This document shows, one piece after another, positions 23,701 through 37,516 of a DNA stretch of 64,000 nt. The stretch's first letter is position 1, and every line of letters begins with the position of its first letter. Under the pieces are notes generated by a model. It saw only the letters and a program-made list of their open reading frames with translations. It made no database searches and was not told the origin of the DNA. Location of the stretch: the NCBI GenBank assembly GCA_958496175.1, contig OY292276.1:59719080-59783079 (forward strand), written 5' to 3'. The translations under genes and the position numbers were made by a program. The DNA is from Sisyra terminalis (lineage: Eukaryota; Arthropoda; Insecta; Neuroptera; Sisyridae).

Positions 23701-26700
23701 GGATGAACACTTCCCACTAAGAGGGAGAGACGAACGTGGCTTCTTCAACAATTGCTTGTACCTTGGTTATATAAGGGATTATTTTCGAACCAAAGGCAGT
23801 TTCGGGTTCGTTATAATGTCTAGAACGATGATATAACAATTTTTTTCGGTTTCGAGGCAAAAAAATTTTTGGTCAAAAAAAACCGTGGGTTAACCATCGT
23901 TGATTTTTCACGAAAATGGTCAAATAAAGAAATTTTTTTTTTAGGATGCCAAATGAAAGTATAAGTCCCTCTGTACATGCTGTGCAAATTTTACCCCAAA
24001 CAAACCACGTTAAAGGGATGAACAGGCCGTGTAAGGGATGAACACTTCCCTCTAAGAGGGAGAGACGAACGTGGCTTCTTCAACAATTGCTTGTACCTTG
24101 GTTATATAAGGGATGATTTTCGAACCAAAGGCAGTTTCGGGTTCGTTACAATGTCTAGAACGATGATATAACAATTTTTTTCGGTTTCGAGGCAAAAAAA
24201 TTTTTGGTCAAAAAAAACCGTGGGTTAACCATCGTTGATTTTTCACGAAAATGGTCATATAAAGAAATTTTTTTTTTAGGATGCCAAATGAAAGTATAAG
24301 TCCCTCTGTACATGCTGTGCAAATTTTACCCCAAACAAACCACGTTAAAGGGATGAACAGGCCGTGTAAGGGATGAACACTTCCCACTAAGAGGGAGAGA
24401 CGAACGTGGCTTCTTCAACAATTGCTTGTACCTTGGTTATATAAGGGATGATTTTCGAACCAAAGGCAGTTTCGGGTTCGTTACAATGTCTAGAACGATG
24501 ATATAACAATTTTTTTCGGTTTCGAGGCAAAAAAATTTTTGGTCAAAAAAAACCGTGGGTTAACCATCGTTGATTTTTTACGAAAATGGTCAAATAAAGA
24601 AATTTTTTTTTTAGGATGCCAAATGAAAGTATAAGTCCCTCTGTACATGCTGTGCAAATTTTACCCCAAACAAACCACGTTAAAGGGATGAACAGGCCGT
24701 GTAAGGGATGAACACTTCCCACTAAGAGGGGGAGACGAACGTGGCTTCTTCAACAATTGCTTGTACCTTGGTTATATAAGGGATGATTTTCGAACCAAAG
24801 GCAGTTTCGGGTTCGTTACAATGTCTAGAACGATGATATAACAATTTTTTTCGGTTTCGAGGCAAAAAAATTTTTGGTCAAAAAAAACCGTGGGTTAACC
24901 ATCGTTGATTTTTCACGAAAATGGTCATATAAAGAAATTTTTTTTTAGGATGCCAAATGAAAGTATAAGTCCCTCTGTACATGCTGTGCAAATTTTACCC
25001 CAAACAAACCACGTTAAAGGGATGAACAGGCCGTGTAAGGGATGAACACTTCCCACTAAGAGGGAGAGACGAACGTGGCTTCTTCAACAATTGCTTGTAC
25101 CTTGGTTATATAAGGGATGATTTTCGAACCAAAGGCAGTTTCGGGTTCGTTACAATGTCTAGAACGATGATATAACAATTTTTTTCGGTTTCGAGGCAAA
25201 AAAATTTTTGGTCAAAAAAAACCGTGGGTTAACCATCGTTGATTTTTCACGAAAATGGTCAAATAAAAAAATTTTTTTTTTAGGATGCCAAACGAAAGTA
25301 TAAGTCCCTCTGTACATGCTGTGCAAATTTTACCCCAAACAAACCACGTTAAAGGGATGAACAGACCGTGTAAGGGATGAACACTTCCCACTAAGAGGGA
25401 GAGACGAACGTGGCTTCTTCAACAATTGCTTGTACCTTGGTTATATAAGGGATGATTTTCGAACCAAAGGCAGTTTCGGGTTCGTTATAATGTCTAGAAC
25501 GATGATATAACAATTTTTTTCGGTTTCGAGGCAAAAAAATTTTTGGTCAAAAAAAACCGTGGGTTAACCATCGTTGATTTTTCACGAAAATGGTCAAATA
25601 AAAAAATTTTTTTTTTAGGATGCCAAACGAAAGTATAAGTCCCTCTGTACATGCTGTGCAAATTTTACCCCAAACAAACCACGTTAAAGGGATGAACAGA
25701 CCGTGTAAGGGATGAACACTTCCCACTAAGAGGGAGAGACGAACGTGGCTTCTTCAACAATTGCTTGTACCTTGGTTATATAAGGGATGATTTTCGAACC
25801 AAAGGCAGTTTCGGGTTCGTTACAATGTCTAGAACGATGATATAACAATTTTTTTCGGTTTCGAGGCAAAAAAATTTTTGGTCAAAAAAAACCGTGGGTT
25901 AACCATCGTTGATTTTTCACGAAAATGGTCATATAAAGAAATTTTTTTTTTAGGATGCCAAATGAAAGTATAAGTCCCTCTGTACATGCTGTGCAAATTT
26001 TACCCCAAACAAACCACGTTAAAGGGATGAACAGGCCGTGTAAGGGATGAACACTTCCCACTAAGAGGGAGAGACGAACGTGGCTTCTTCAACAATTGCT
26101 TGTACCTTGGTTATATAAGGGATGATTTTCGAACCAAAGGCAGTTTCGGGTTCGTTACAATGTCTAGAACGATGATATAACAATTTTTTTCGGTTTCGAG
26201 GCAAAAAAATTTTTGGTCAAAAAAAACCGTGGGTTAACCATCGTTGATTTTTCACGAAAATGGTCAAATAAATAATTTTTTTTTTAGGGTGCCAAACGAA
26301 AGTATAAGTCCCTCTGTACATGCTGTGCAAATTTTACCCCAAACAAACCACGTTAAAGGGATGAACAGGCCGTGTAAGGGATGAACACTTCCCACTAAGA
26401 GGGAGAGACGAACGTGGCTTCTTCAACAATTGCTTGTACCTTGGTTATATAAGGGATGATTTTCGAACCAAAGGCAGTTTCGGGTTCGTTACAATGTCTA
26501 GAACGATGATATAACAATTTTTTTCGGTTTCGAGGCAAAAAAATTTTTGGTCAAAAAAAACCGTGGGTTAACCATCGTTGATTTTTCACGAAAATGGTCA
26601 TATAAAGAAATTTTTTTTTTAGGATGCCAAATGAAAGTATAAGTCCCTCTGTACATGCTGTGCAAATTTTACCCCAAACAAACCACGTTAAAGGGATGAA

Positions 26701-27467
26701 CAGGCCGTGTAAGGGATGAACACTTCCCACTAAGAGGGAGAGACGAACGTGGCTTCTTCAACAATTGCTTGTACCTTGGTTATATAAGGGATGATTTTCG
26801 AACCAAAGGCAGTTTCGGGTTCGTTACAATGTCTAGAACGATGATATAACAATTTTTTTCGGTTTCGAGGCAAAAAAATTTTTGGTCAAAAAAAACCGTG
26901 GGTTAACCATCGTTGATTTTTCACGAAAATGGTCAAATAAAAAAATTTTTTTTTTAGGGTGCCAAACGAAAGTATAAGTCCCTCTGTACATGCTGTGCAA
27001 ATTTTACCCCAAACAAACCACGTTAAAGGGATGAACAGACCGTGTAAGGGATGAACACTTCCCACTAAGAGGGAGAGACGAACGTGGCTTCTTCAACAAT
27101 TGCTTGTACCTTGGTTATATAAGGGATGATTTTCGAACCAAAGGCAGTTTCGGGTTCGTTACAATGTCTAGAACGATGATATAACAATTTTTTTCCGTTT
27201 CGAGGCAAAAAAATTTTTGGTCAAAAAAAACCGTGGGTTAACCATCGTTGATTTTTCACGAAAATGGTCAAATAAAAAAATTTTTTTTTTAGGATGCCAA
27301 ATGAAAGTATAAGTCCCTCTGTACATGCTGTGCAAATTTTACCCCAAACAAACCGCGTTAAAGGGATGAACAGACCGTGTAAGGGATGAACACTTCCCAC
27401 TAAGAGGGAGAGACGAACGTGGCTTCTTCAACAATTGCTTGTACCTTGGTTATATAAGGGATGATTT
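20769..27467 (+). repeat. 20-monomer segmental duplication, copy b (6,699 bp)
   Basis: This is the partner of 8,041-14,739. All of its markers appear 12,728 bp later: gggacgaac (22,026), caataaaaacc (22,199), gaatgtata (23,631), gggattatttt (23,779), ccctctaag (24,049), the shortened T tract (24,941), aaataaataa (26,269) and agggtgcc (26,956). Reading both copies I noticed no marker present in only one of them, so the copy is very recent or an assembly duplication. Its last three monomers (C, F, D) form the start of the downstream C-F-D-E repeat. Confidence 0.92.
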
Positions 27468-30400
27468 TCGAACCAAAGGCAGTTTCGGGTTCGTTACAAT
27501 GTCTAGAACGATGATATAACAATTTTTTTCGGTTTCGAGGCAAAAAAATTTTTGGTCAAAAAAAACCGTGGGTTAACCATCGTTGATTTTTCACGAAAAT
27601 GGTCATATAAAGAAATTTTTTTTTTAGGATGCCAAATGAAAGTATAAGTCCCTCTGTACATGCTGTGCAAATTTTACCCCAAACAAACCACGTTAAAGGG
27701 ATGAACAGGCCGTGTAAGGGATGAACACTTCCCACTAAGAGGGAGAGACGAACGTGGCTTCTTCAACAATTGCTTGTACCTTGGTTATATAAGGGATGAT
27801 TTTCGAACCAAAGGCAGTTTCGGGTTCGTTACAATGTCTAGAACGATGATATAACAATTTTTTTCGGTTTCGAGGCAAAAAAATTTTTGGTCAAAAAAAA
27901 CCGTGGGTTAACCATCGTTGATTTTTCACGAAAATGGTCAAATAAAAAAATTTTTTTTTTAGGGTGCCAAACGAAAGTATAAGTCCCTCTGTACATGCTG
28001 TGCAAATTTTACCCCAAACAAACCACGTTAAAGGGATGAACAGACCGTGTAAGGGATGAACACTTCCCACTAAGAGGGAGAGACGAACGTGGCTTCTTCA
28101 ACAATTGCTTGTACCTTGGTTATATAAGGGATGATTTTCGAACCAAAGGCAGTTTCGGGTTCGTTACAATGTCTAGAACGATGATATAACAATTTTTTTC
28201 CGTTTCGAGGCAAAAAAATTTTTGGTCAAAAAAAACCGTGGGTTAACCATCGTTGATTTTTCACGAAAATGGTCAAATAAAAAAATTTTTTTTTTAGGAT
28301 GCCAAATGAAAGTATAAGTCCCTCTGTACATGCTGTGCAAATTTTACCCCAAACAAACCGCGTTAAAGGGATGAACAGACCGTGTAAGGGATGAACACTT
28401 CCCACTAAGAGGGAGAGACGAACGTGGCTTCTTCAACAATTGCTTGTACCTTGGTTATATAAGGGATGATTTTCGAACCAAAGGCAGTTTCGGGTTCGTT
28501 ACAATGTCTAGAACGATGATATAACAATTTTTTTCGGTTTCGAGGCAAAAAAATTTTTGGTCAAAAAAAACCGTGGGTTAACCATCGTTGATTTTTCACG
28601 AAAATGGTCTAATAAAAAATTTTTTTTTTTAGGATGCCAAATGAAAGAATAAGTCCCTCTGTACATGCTGTGCAAATTTTACCCCAAACAAACCACGTTA
28701 AAGGGATGAACAGACCGTGTAAGGGATGAACACTTCCCACTAAGAGGGAGAGACGAACGTGGCTTCTTCAACAATTGCTTGTACCTTGGTTATATAAGGG
28801 ATGATTTTCGAACCAAAGGCAGTTTCGGGTTCGTTATAATGTCTAGAACGATGATATAACAATTTTTTTCGGTTTCGAGGCAAAAAAATTTTTGGTCAAA
28901 AAAAACCGTGGGTTAACCATCGTTGATTTTTCACGAAAATGGTCATATAAAGAATTTTTTTTTTTAGGATGCCAAATGAAAGTATAAGTCCCTCTGTACA
29001 TGCTGTGCAAATTTTACCCCAAACAAACCACGTTAAAGGGATGAACAGGCCGTGTAAGGGATGAACACTTCCCACTAAGAGGGAGAGACGAACGTGGCTT
29101 CTTCAACAATTGCTTGTACCTTGGTTATATAAGGGATGATTTTCGAACCAAAGGCAGTTTCGGGTTCGTTACAATGTCTAGAACGATGATATAACAATTT
29201 TTTTCGGTTTCGAGGCAAAAAAATTTTTGGTCAAAAAAAACCGTGGGTTAACCATCGTTGATTTTTCACGAAAATGGTCAAATAAAAAAATTTTTTTTTT
29301 AGGGTGCCAAACGAAAGTATAAGTCCCTCTGTACATGCTGTGCAAATTTTACCCCAAACAAACCACGTTAAAGGGATGAACAGACCGTGTAAGGGATGAA
29401 CACTTCCCACTAAGAGGGAGAGACGAACGTGGCTTCTTCAACAATTGCTTGTACCTTGGTTATATAAGGGATGATTTTCGAACCAAAGGCAGTTTCGGGT
29501 TCGTTACAATGTCTAGAACGATGATATAACAATTTTTTTCCGTTTCGAGGCAAAAAAATTTTTGGTCAAAAAAAACCGTGGGTTAACCATCGTTGATTTT
29601 TCACGAAAATGGTCAAATAAAAAAATTTTTTTTTTAGGATGCCAAATGAAAGTATAAGTCCCTCTGTACATGCTGTGCAAATTTTACCCCAAACAAACCG
29701 CGTTAAAGGGATGAACAGACCGTGTAAGGGATGAACACTTCCCACTAAGAGGGAGAGACGAACGTGGCTTCTTCAACAATTGCTTGTACCTTGGTTATAT
29801 AAGGGATGATTTTCGAACCAAAGGCAGTTTCGGGTTCGTTACAATGTCTAGAACGATGATATAACAATTTTTTTCGGTTTCGAGGCAAAAAAATTTTTGG
29901 TCAAAAAAAACCGTGGGTTAACCATCGTTGATTTTTCACGAAAATGGTCTAATAAAAAATTTTTTTTTTTAGGATGCCAAATGAAAGAATAAGTCCCTCT
30001 GTACATGCTGTGCAAATTTTACCCCAAACAAACCACGTTAAAGGGATGAACAGACCGTGTAAGGGATGAACACTTCCCACTAAGAGGGAGAGACGAACGT
30101 GGCTTCTTCAACAATTGCTTGTACCTTGGTTATATAAGGGATGATTTTCGAACCAAAGGCAGTTTCGGGTTCGTTATAATGTCTAGAACGATGATATAAC
30201 AATTTTTTTCGGTTTCGAGGCAAAAAAATTTTTGGTCAAAAAAAACCGTGGGTTAACCATCGTTGATTTTTCACGAAAATGGTCATATAAAGAAATTTTT
30301 TTTTTAGGATGCCAAATGAAAGTATAAGTCCCTCTGTACATGCTGTGCAAATTTTACCCCAAACAAACCACGTTAAAGGGATGAACAGGCCGTGTAAGGG

Positions 30401-32492
30401 ATGAACACTTCCCACTAAGAGGGAGAGACGAACGTGGCTTCTTCAACAATTGCTTGTACCTTGGTTATATAAGGGATGATTTTCGAACCAAAGGCAGTTT
30501 CGGGTTCGTTACAATGTCTAGAACGATGATATAACAATTTTTTTCGGTTTCGAGGCAAAAAAATTTTTGGTCAAAAAAAACCGTGGGTTAACCATCGTTG
30601 ATTTTTCACGAAAATGGTCAAATAAAAAAATTTTTTTTTTAGGGTGCCAAACGAAAGTATAAGTCCCTCTGTACATGCTGTGCAAATTTTACCCCAAACA
30701 AACCACGTTAAAGGGATGAACAGACCGTGTAAGGGATGAACACTTCCCACTAAGAGGGAGAGACGAACGTGGCTTCTTCAACAATTGCTTGTACCTTGGT
30801 TATATAAGGGATGATTTTCGAACCAAAGGCAGTTTCGGGTTCGTTACAATGTCTAGAACGATGATATAACAATTTTTTTCCGTTTCGAGGCAAAAAAATT
30901 TTTGGTCAAAAAAAACCGTGGGTTAACCATCGTTGATTTTTCACGAAAATGGTCAAATAAAAAAATTTTTTTTTTAGGATGCCAAATGAAAGTATAAGTC
31001 CCTCTGTACATGCTGTGCTAATTTTACCCCAAACAAACCGCGTTAAAGGGATGAACAGACCGTGTAAGGGATGAACACTTCCCACTAAGAGGGAGAGACG
31101 AACGTGGCTTCTTCAACAATTGCTTGTACCTTGGTTATATAAGGGATGATTTTCGAACCAAAGGCAGTTTCGGGTTCGTTACAATGTCTAGAACGATGAT
31201 ATAACAATTTTTTTCGGTTTCGAGGCAAAAAAATTTTTGGTCAAAAAAAACCGTGGGTTAACCATCGTTGATTTTTCACGAAAATGGTCATATAAAGAAA
31301 TTTTTTTTTTAGGATGCCAAATGAAAGTATAAGTCCCTCTGTACATGCTGTGCAAATTTTACCCCAAACAAACCACGTTAAAGGGATGAACAGGCCGTGT
31401 AAGGGATGAACACTTCCCACTAAGAGGGAGAGACGAACGTGGCTTCTTCAACAATTGCTTGTACCTTGGTTATATAAGGGATGATTTTCGAACCAAAGGC
31501 AGTTTCGGGTTCGTTACAATGTCTAGAACGATGATATAACAATTTTTTTCGGTTTCGAGGCAAAAAAATTTTTGGTCAAAAAAAACCGTGGGTTAACCAT
31601 CGTTGATTTTTCACGAAAATGGTCAAATAAAAAAATTTTTTTTTTAGGGTGCCAAACGAAAGTATAAGTCCCTCTGTACATGCTGTGCAAATTTTACCCC
31701 AAACAAACCACGTTAAAGGGATGAACAGACCGTGTAAGGGATGAACACTTCCCACTAAGAGGGAGAGACGAACGTGGCTTCTTCAACAATTGCTTGTACC
31801 TTGGTTATATAAGGGATGATTTTCGAACCAAAGGCAGTTTCGGGTTCGTTACAATGTCTAGAACGATGATATAACAATTTTTTTCCGTTTCGAGGCAAAA
31901 AAATTTTTGGTCAAAAAAAACCGTGGGTTAACCATCGTTGATTTTTCACGAAAATGGTCAAATAAAAAAATTTTTTTTTTAGGATGCCAAATGAAAGTAT
32001 AAGTCCCTCTGTACATGCTGTGCAAATTTTACCCCAAACAAACCGCGTTAAAGGGATGAACAGACCGTGTAAGGGATGAACACTTCCCACTAAGAGGGAG
32101 AGACGAACGTGGCTTCTTCAACAATTGCTTGTACCTTGGTTATATAAGGGATGATTTTCGAACCAAAGGCAGTTTCGGGTTCGTTACAATGTCTAGAACG
32201 ATGATATAACAATTTTTTTCGGTTTCGAGGCAAAAAAATTTTTGGTCAAAAAAAACCGTGGGTTAACCATCGTTGATTTTTCACGAAAATGGTCTAATAA
32301 AAAATTTTTTTTTTTAGGATGCCAAATGAAAGAATAAGTCCCTCTGTACATGCTGTGCAAATTTTACCCCAAACAAACCACGTTAAAGGGATGAACAGAC
32401 CGTGTAAGGGATGAACACTTCCCACTAAGAGGGAGAGACGAACGTGGCTTCTTCAACAATTGCTTGTACCTTGGTTATATAAGGGATGATTT
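26463..32492 (+). repeat. C-F-D-E higher-order repeat, 1,340-bp tetramers with trimer variants
   Basis: The F marker agggtgcc occurs at 26,956, 27,961, 29,301, 30,641 and 31,646, with spacings of 1,005, 1,340, 1,340 and 1,005 bp, that is 3, 4, 4 and 3 monomers. Units run C-F-D, C-F-D-E, C-F-D-E, C-F-D, C-F-D-E. The missing monomer is always E, consistent with loss or gain of one monomer by unequal exchange. C monomers following E carry T30 (28,833; 30,176; 32,521), while C monomers following D carry C30, so E and its right neighbour travel as a linked pair. Private changes include gtgcta at 31,015. Confidence 0.88.
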
Positions 32493-33497
32493 TCGAACCA
32501 AAGGCAGTTTCGGGTTCGTTATAATGTCTAGAACGATGATATAACAATTTTTTTCGGTTTCGAGGCAAAAAAATTTTTGGTCAAAAAAAACCGTGGGTTA
32601 ACCATCGTTGATTTTTCACGAAAATGGTCATATAAAGGAATTTTTTTTTTAGGATGCCAAACGAAAGTATAAGTCCCTCTGTACATGCTGTGCAAATTTT
32701 ACCCCAAACAAACCACGTTAAAGGGATGAACAGACCGTGTAAGGGATGAACACTTCCCACTAAGAGGGAGAGACGAACGTGGCTTCTTCAACAATTGCTT
32801 GTACCTTGGTTATATAAGGGATGATTTTCGAACCAAAGGCAGTTTCGGGTTCGTTACAATGTCTAGAACGATGATATAACAATTTTTTTCGGTTTCGAGG
32901 CAAAAAAATTTTTGGTCAAAAAAAACCGTGGGTTAACCATCGTTGATTTTTCACGAAAATGGTCAAATAAAGAAATTTTTTTTTTAGGATGCCAAATGAA
33001 AGTATAAGTCCCTCTGTACATGCTGTGCAAATTTTACCCCAAACAAACCACGTTAAAGGGATGAACAGGCCGTGTAAGGGATGAACACTTCCCACTAAGA
33101 GGGAGAGACGAACGTGGCTTCTTCAACAATTGCTTGTACCTTGGTTATATAAGGGATGATTTTCGAACCAAAGGCAGTTTCGGGTTCGTTACAATGTCTA
33201 GAACGATGATATAACAATTTTTTTCGGTTTCGAGGCAAAAAAATTTTTGGTCAAAAAAAACCGTGGGTTAACCATCGTTGATTTTTCACGAAAATGGTCA
33301 TATAAAGAAATTTTTTTTTTAGGATGCCAAATGAAAGTATAAGTCCCTCTGTACATGCTGTGCAAATTTTACCCCAAACAAACCACGTTAAAGGGATGAA
33401 CAGGCCGTGTAAGGGATGAACACTTCCCACTAAGAGGGAGAGACGAACGTGGCTTCTTCAACAATTGCTTGTACCTTGGTTATATAAGGGATGATTT
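32493..33497 (+). repeat. Three-monomer linker of types C', A', C
   Basis: These monomers follow the last C-F-D-E unit and precede the tandem 12-monomer units. The C' copy has T30, atataaagg, C170 and A242. The next two have T170 and G242. The order repeats that of 15,075-16,079. Nothing other than satellite sequence is present. Confidence 0.75.
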
Positions 33498-36400
33498 TCG
33501 AACCAAAGGCAGTTTCGGGTTCGTTACAATGTCTAGAACGATGATATAACAATTTTTTTCGGTTTCGAGGCAAAAAAATTTTTGGTCAAAAAAAACCGTG
33601 GGTTAACCATCGTTGATTTTTTACGAAAATGGTCAAATAAAGAAATTTTTTTTTTAGGATGCCAAATGAAAGTATAAGTCCCTCTGTACATGCTGTGCAA
33701 ATTTTACCCCAAACAAACCACGTTAAAGGGATGAACAGGCCGTGTAAGGGATGAACACTTCCCACTAAGAGGGGGAGACGAACGTTGCTTCTTCAACAAT
33801 TGCTTGTACCTTGGTTATATAAGGGATGATTTTCGAACCAAAGGCAGTTTCGGGTTCGTTACAATGTCTAGAACGATGATATAACAATTTTTTTCGGTTT
33901 CGAGGCAAAAAAATTTTTGGTCAAAAAAAACCGTGGGTTAACCATCGTTGATTTTTCACGAAAATGGTCATATAAAGAAATTTTTTTTTTAGGATGCCAA
34001 ATGAAAGTATAAGTCCCTCTGTACATGCTGTGCAAATTTTACCCCAAACAAACCACGTTAAAGGGATGAACAGGCCGTGTAAGGGATGAACACTTCCCAC
34101 TAAGAGGGAGAGACGAACGTGGCTTCTTCAACAATTGCTTGTACCTTGGTTATATAAGGGGTGATTTTCGAACCAAAGGCAGTTTCGGGTTCGTTACAAT
34201 GTCTAGAACGATGATATAACAATTTTTTTCGGTTTCGAGGCAAAAAAATTTTTGGTCAAAAAAAACCGTGGGTTAACCATCGTTGATTTTTCACGAAAAT
34301 GGTCAAATAAAAAAATTTTTTTTTTAGGATGCCAAACGAAAGTATAAGTCCCTCTGTACATGCTGTGCAAATTTTACCCCAAACAAACCACGTTAAAGGG
34401 ATGAACAGACCGTGTAAGGGATGAACACTTCCCACTAAGAGGGAGAGACGAACGTGGCTTCTTCAACAATTGCTTGTACCTTGGTTATATAAGGGATGAT
34501 TTTCGAACCAAAGGCAGTTTCGGGTTCGTTATAATGTCTAGAACGATGATATAACAATTTTTTTCGGTTTCGAGGCAAAAAAATTTTTGGTCAAAAAAAA
34601 CCGTGGGTTAACCATCGTTGATTTTTCACGAAAATGGTCAAATAAAAAAATTTTTTTTTTATGATGCCAAACGAAAGTATAAGTCCCTCTGTACATGCTG
34701 TGCAAATTTTACCCCAAACAAACCACGTTAAAGGGATGAACAGACCGTGTAAGGGATGAACACTTCCCACTAAGAGGGAGAGACGAACGTGGCTTCTTCA
34801 ACAATTGCTTGTACCTTGGTTATATAAGGGATGATTTTCGAACCAAAGGCAGTTTCGGGTTCGTTACAATGTCTAGAACGATGATATAACAATTTTTTTC
34901 CGTTTCGAGGCAAAAAAATTTTTGGTCAAAAAAAACCGTGGGTTAACCATCGTTGATTTTTCACGAAAATGGTCAAATAAAAAAATTTTTTTTTTAGGAT
35001 GCCAAATGAAAGTATAAGTCCCTCTGTACATGCTGTGCAAATTTTACCCCAAACAAACCGCGTTAAAGGGATGAACAGGCCGTGTAAGGGATGAACACTT
35101 CCCACTAAGAGGGAGAGACGAACGTGGCTTCTTCAACAATTGCTTGTACCTTGGTTATATAAGGGATGATTTTCGAACCAAAGGCAGTTTCGGGTTCGTT
35201 ACAATGTCTAGAACGATGATATAACAATTTTTTTCGGTTTCGAGGCAAAAAAATTTTTGGTCAAAAAAAACCGTGGGTTAACCATCGTTGATTTTTCACG
35301 AAAATGGTCAAATAAATAATTTTTTTTTTAGGGTGCCAAACGAAAGTATAAGTCCCTCTGTACATGCTGTGCAAATTTTACCCCAAACAAACCACGTTAA
35401 AGGGATGAACAGGCCGTGTAAGGGATGAACACTTCCCACTAAGAGGGAGAGACGAACGTGGCTTCTTCAACAATTGCTTGTACCTTGGTTATATAAGGGA
35501 TGATTTTCGAACCAAAGGCAGTTTCGGGTTCGTTACAATGTCTAGAACGATGATATAACAATTTTTTTCCGTTTCGAGGCAAAAAAATTTTTGGTCAAAA
35601 AAAACCGTGGGTTAACCATCTTTGATTTTTCACGAAAATGGTCAAATAAAAAAATTTTTTTTTTAGGGTGCCAAACGAAAGTATAAGTCCCTCTGTACAT
35701 GCTGTGCAAATTTTACCCCAAACAAACCACGTTAAAGGGATGAACAGACCGTGTAAGGGATGAACACTTCCCACTAAGAGGGAGAGACGAACGTGGCTTC
35801 TTCAACAATTGCTTGTACCTTGGTTATATAAGGGATGATTTTCGAACCAAAGGCAGTTTCGGGTTCGTTACAATGTCTAGAACGATGATATAACAATTTT
35901 TTTCCGTTTCGAGGCAAAAAAATTTTTGGTCAAAAAAAACCGTGGGTTAACCATCGTTGATTTTTCACGAAAATGGTCAAATAAAAAAATTTTTTTTTTA
36001 GGATGCCAAATGAAAGTATAAGTCCCTCTGTACATGCTGTGCAAATTTTACCCCAAACAAACCGCGTTAAAGGGATGAACAGACCGTGTAAGGGATGAAC
36101 ACTTCCCACTAAGAGGGAGAGACGAACGTGGCTTCTTCAACAATTGCTTGTACCTTGGTTATATAAGGGATGATTTTCGAACCAAAGGCAGTTTCGGGTT
36201 CGTTACAATGTCTAGAACGATGATATAACAATTTTTTTCGGTTTCGAGGCAAAAAAATTTTTGGTCAAAAAAAACCGTGGGTTAACCATCGTTGATTTTT
36301 CACGAAAATGGTCTAATAAAAAATTTTTTTTTTTAGGATGCCAAATGAAAGAATAAGTCCCTCTGTACATGCTGTGCAAATTTTACCCCAAACAAACCAC

Positions 36401-37516
36401 GTTAAAGGGATGAACAGACCGTGTAAGGGATGAACACTTCCCACTAAGAGGGAGAGACGAACGTGGCTTCTTCAACAATTGCTTGTACCTTGGTTATATA
36501 AGGGATGATTTTCGAACCAAAGGCAGTTTCGGGTTCGTTATAATGTCTAGAACGATGATATAACAATTTTTTTCGGTTTCGAGGCAAAAAAATTTTTGGT
36601 CAAAAAAAACCGTGGGTTAACCATCGTTGATTTTTCACGAAAATGGTCATATAAAGGAATTTTTTTTTTAGGATGCCAAACGAAAGTATAAGTCCCTCTG
36701 TACATGCTGTGCAAATTTTACCCCAAACAAACCACGTTAAAGGGATGAACAGACCGTGTAAGGGATGAACACTTCCCACTAAGAGGGAGAGACGAACGTG
36801 GCTTCTTCAACAATTGCTTGTACCTTGGTTATATAAGGGATGATTTTCGAACCAAAGGCAGTTTCGGGTTCGTTACAATGTCTAGAACGATGATATAACA
36901 ATTTTTTTCGGTTTCGAGGCAAAAAAATTTTTGGTCAAAAAAAACCGTGGGTTAACCATCGTTGATTTTTCACGAAAATGGTCAAATAAAGAAATTTTTT
37001 TTTTAGGATGCCAAATGAAAGTATAAGTCCCTCTGTACATGCTGTGCAAATTTTACCCCAAACAAACCACGTTAAAGGGATGAACAGGCCGTGTAAGGGA
37101 TGAACACTTCCCACTAAGAGGGAGAGACGAACGTGGCTTCTTCAACAATTGCTTGTACCTTGGTTATATAAGGGATGATTTTCGAACCAAAGGCAGTTTC
37201 GGGTTCGTTACAATGTCTAGAACGATGATATAACAATTTTTTTCGGTTTCGAGGCAAAAAAATTTTTGGTCAAAAAAAACCGTGGGTTAACCATCGTTGA
37301 TTTTTCACGAAAATGGTCAAATAAAAAAATTTTTTTTTTATGATGCCAAACGAAAGTATAAGTCCCTCTGTACATGCTGTGCAAATTTTACCCCAAACAA
37401 ACCACGTTAAAGGGATGAACAGACCGTGTAAGGGATGAACACTTCCCACTAAGAGGGAGAGACGAACGTGGCTTCTTCAACAATTGCTTGTACCTTGGTT
37501 ATATAAGGGATGATTT
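33498..37516 (+). repeat. 12-monomer higher-order unit, copy 2 (4,019 bp)
   Basis: Starting at X, the order is X, C, B (ggggtg at 34,158), G, D(G242), F(334 bp), F', D, E, C', A', G. This is a circular permutation of 16,750-20,768 at an offset of 17,083 bp. The next X begins at 37,517, exactly 4,019 bp after this one, so here the unit is in true tandem with copy 3. Markers include gttgc at 33,785, aaataaataa at 35,311 and catctttga near 35,618. Confidence 0.9.
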
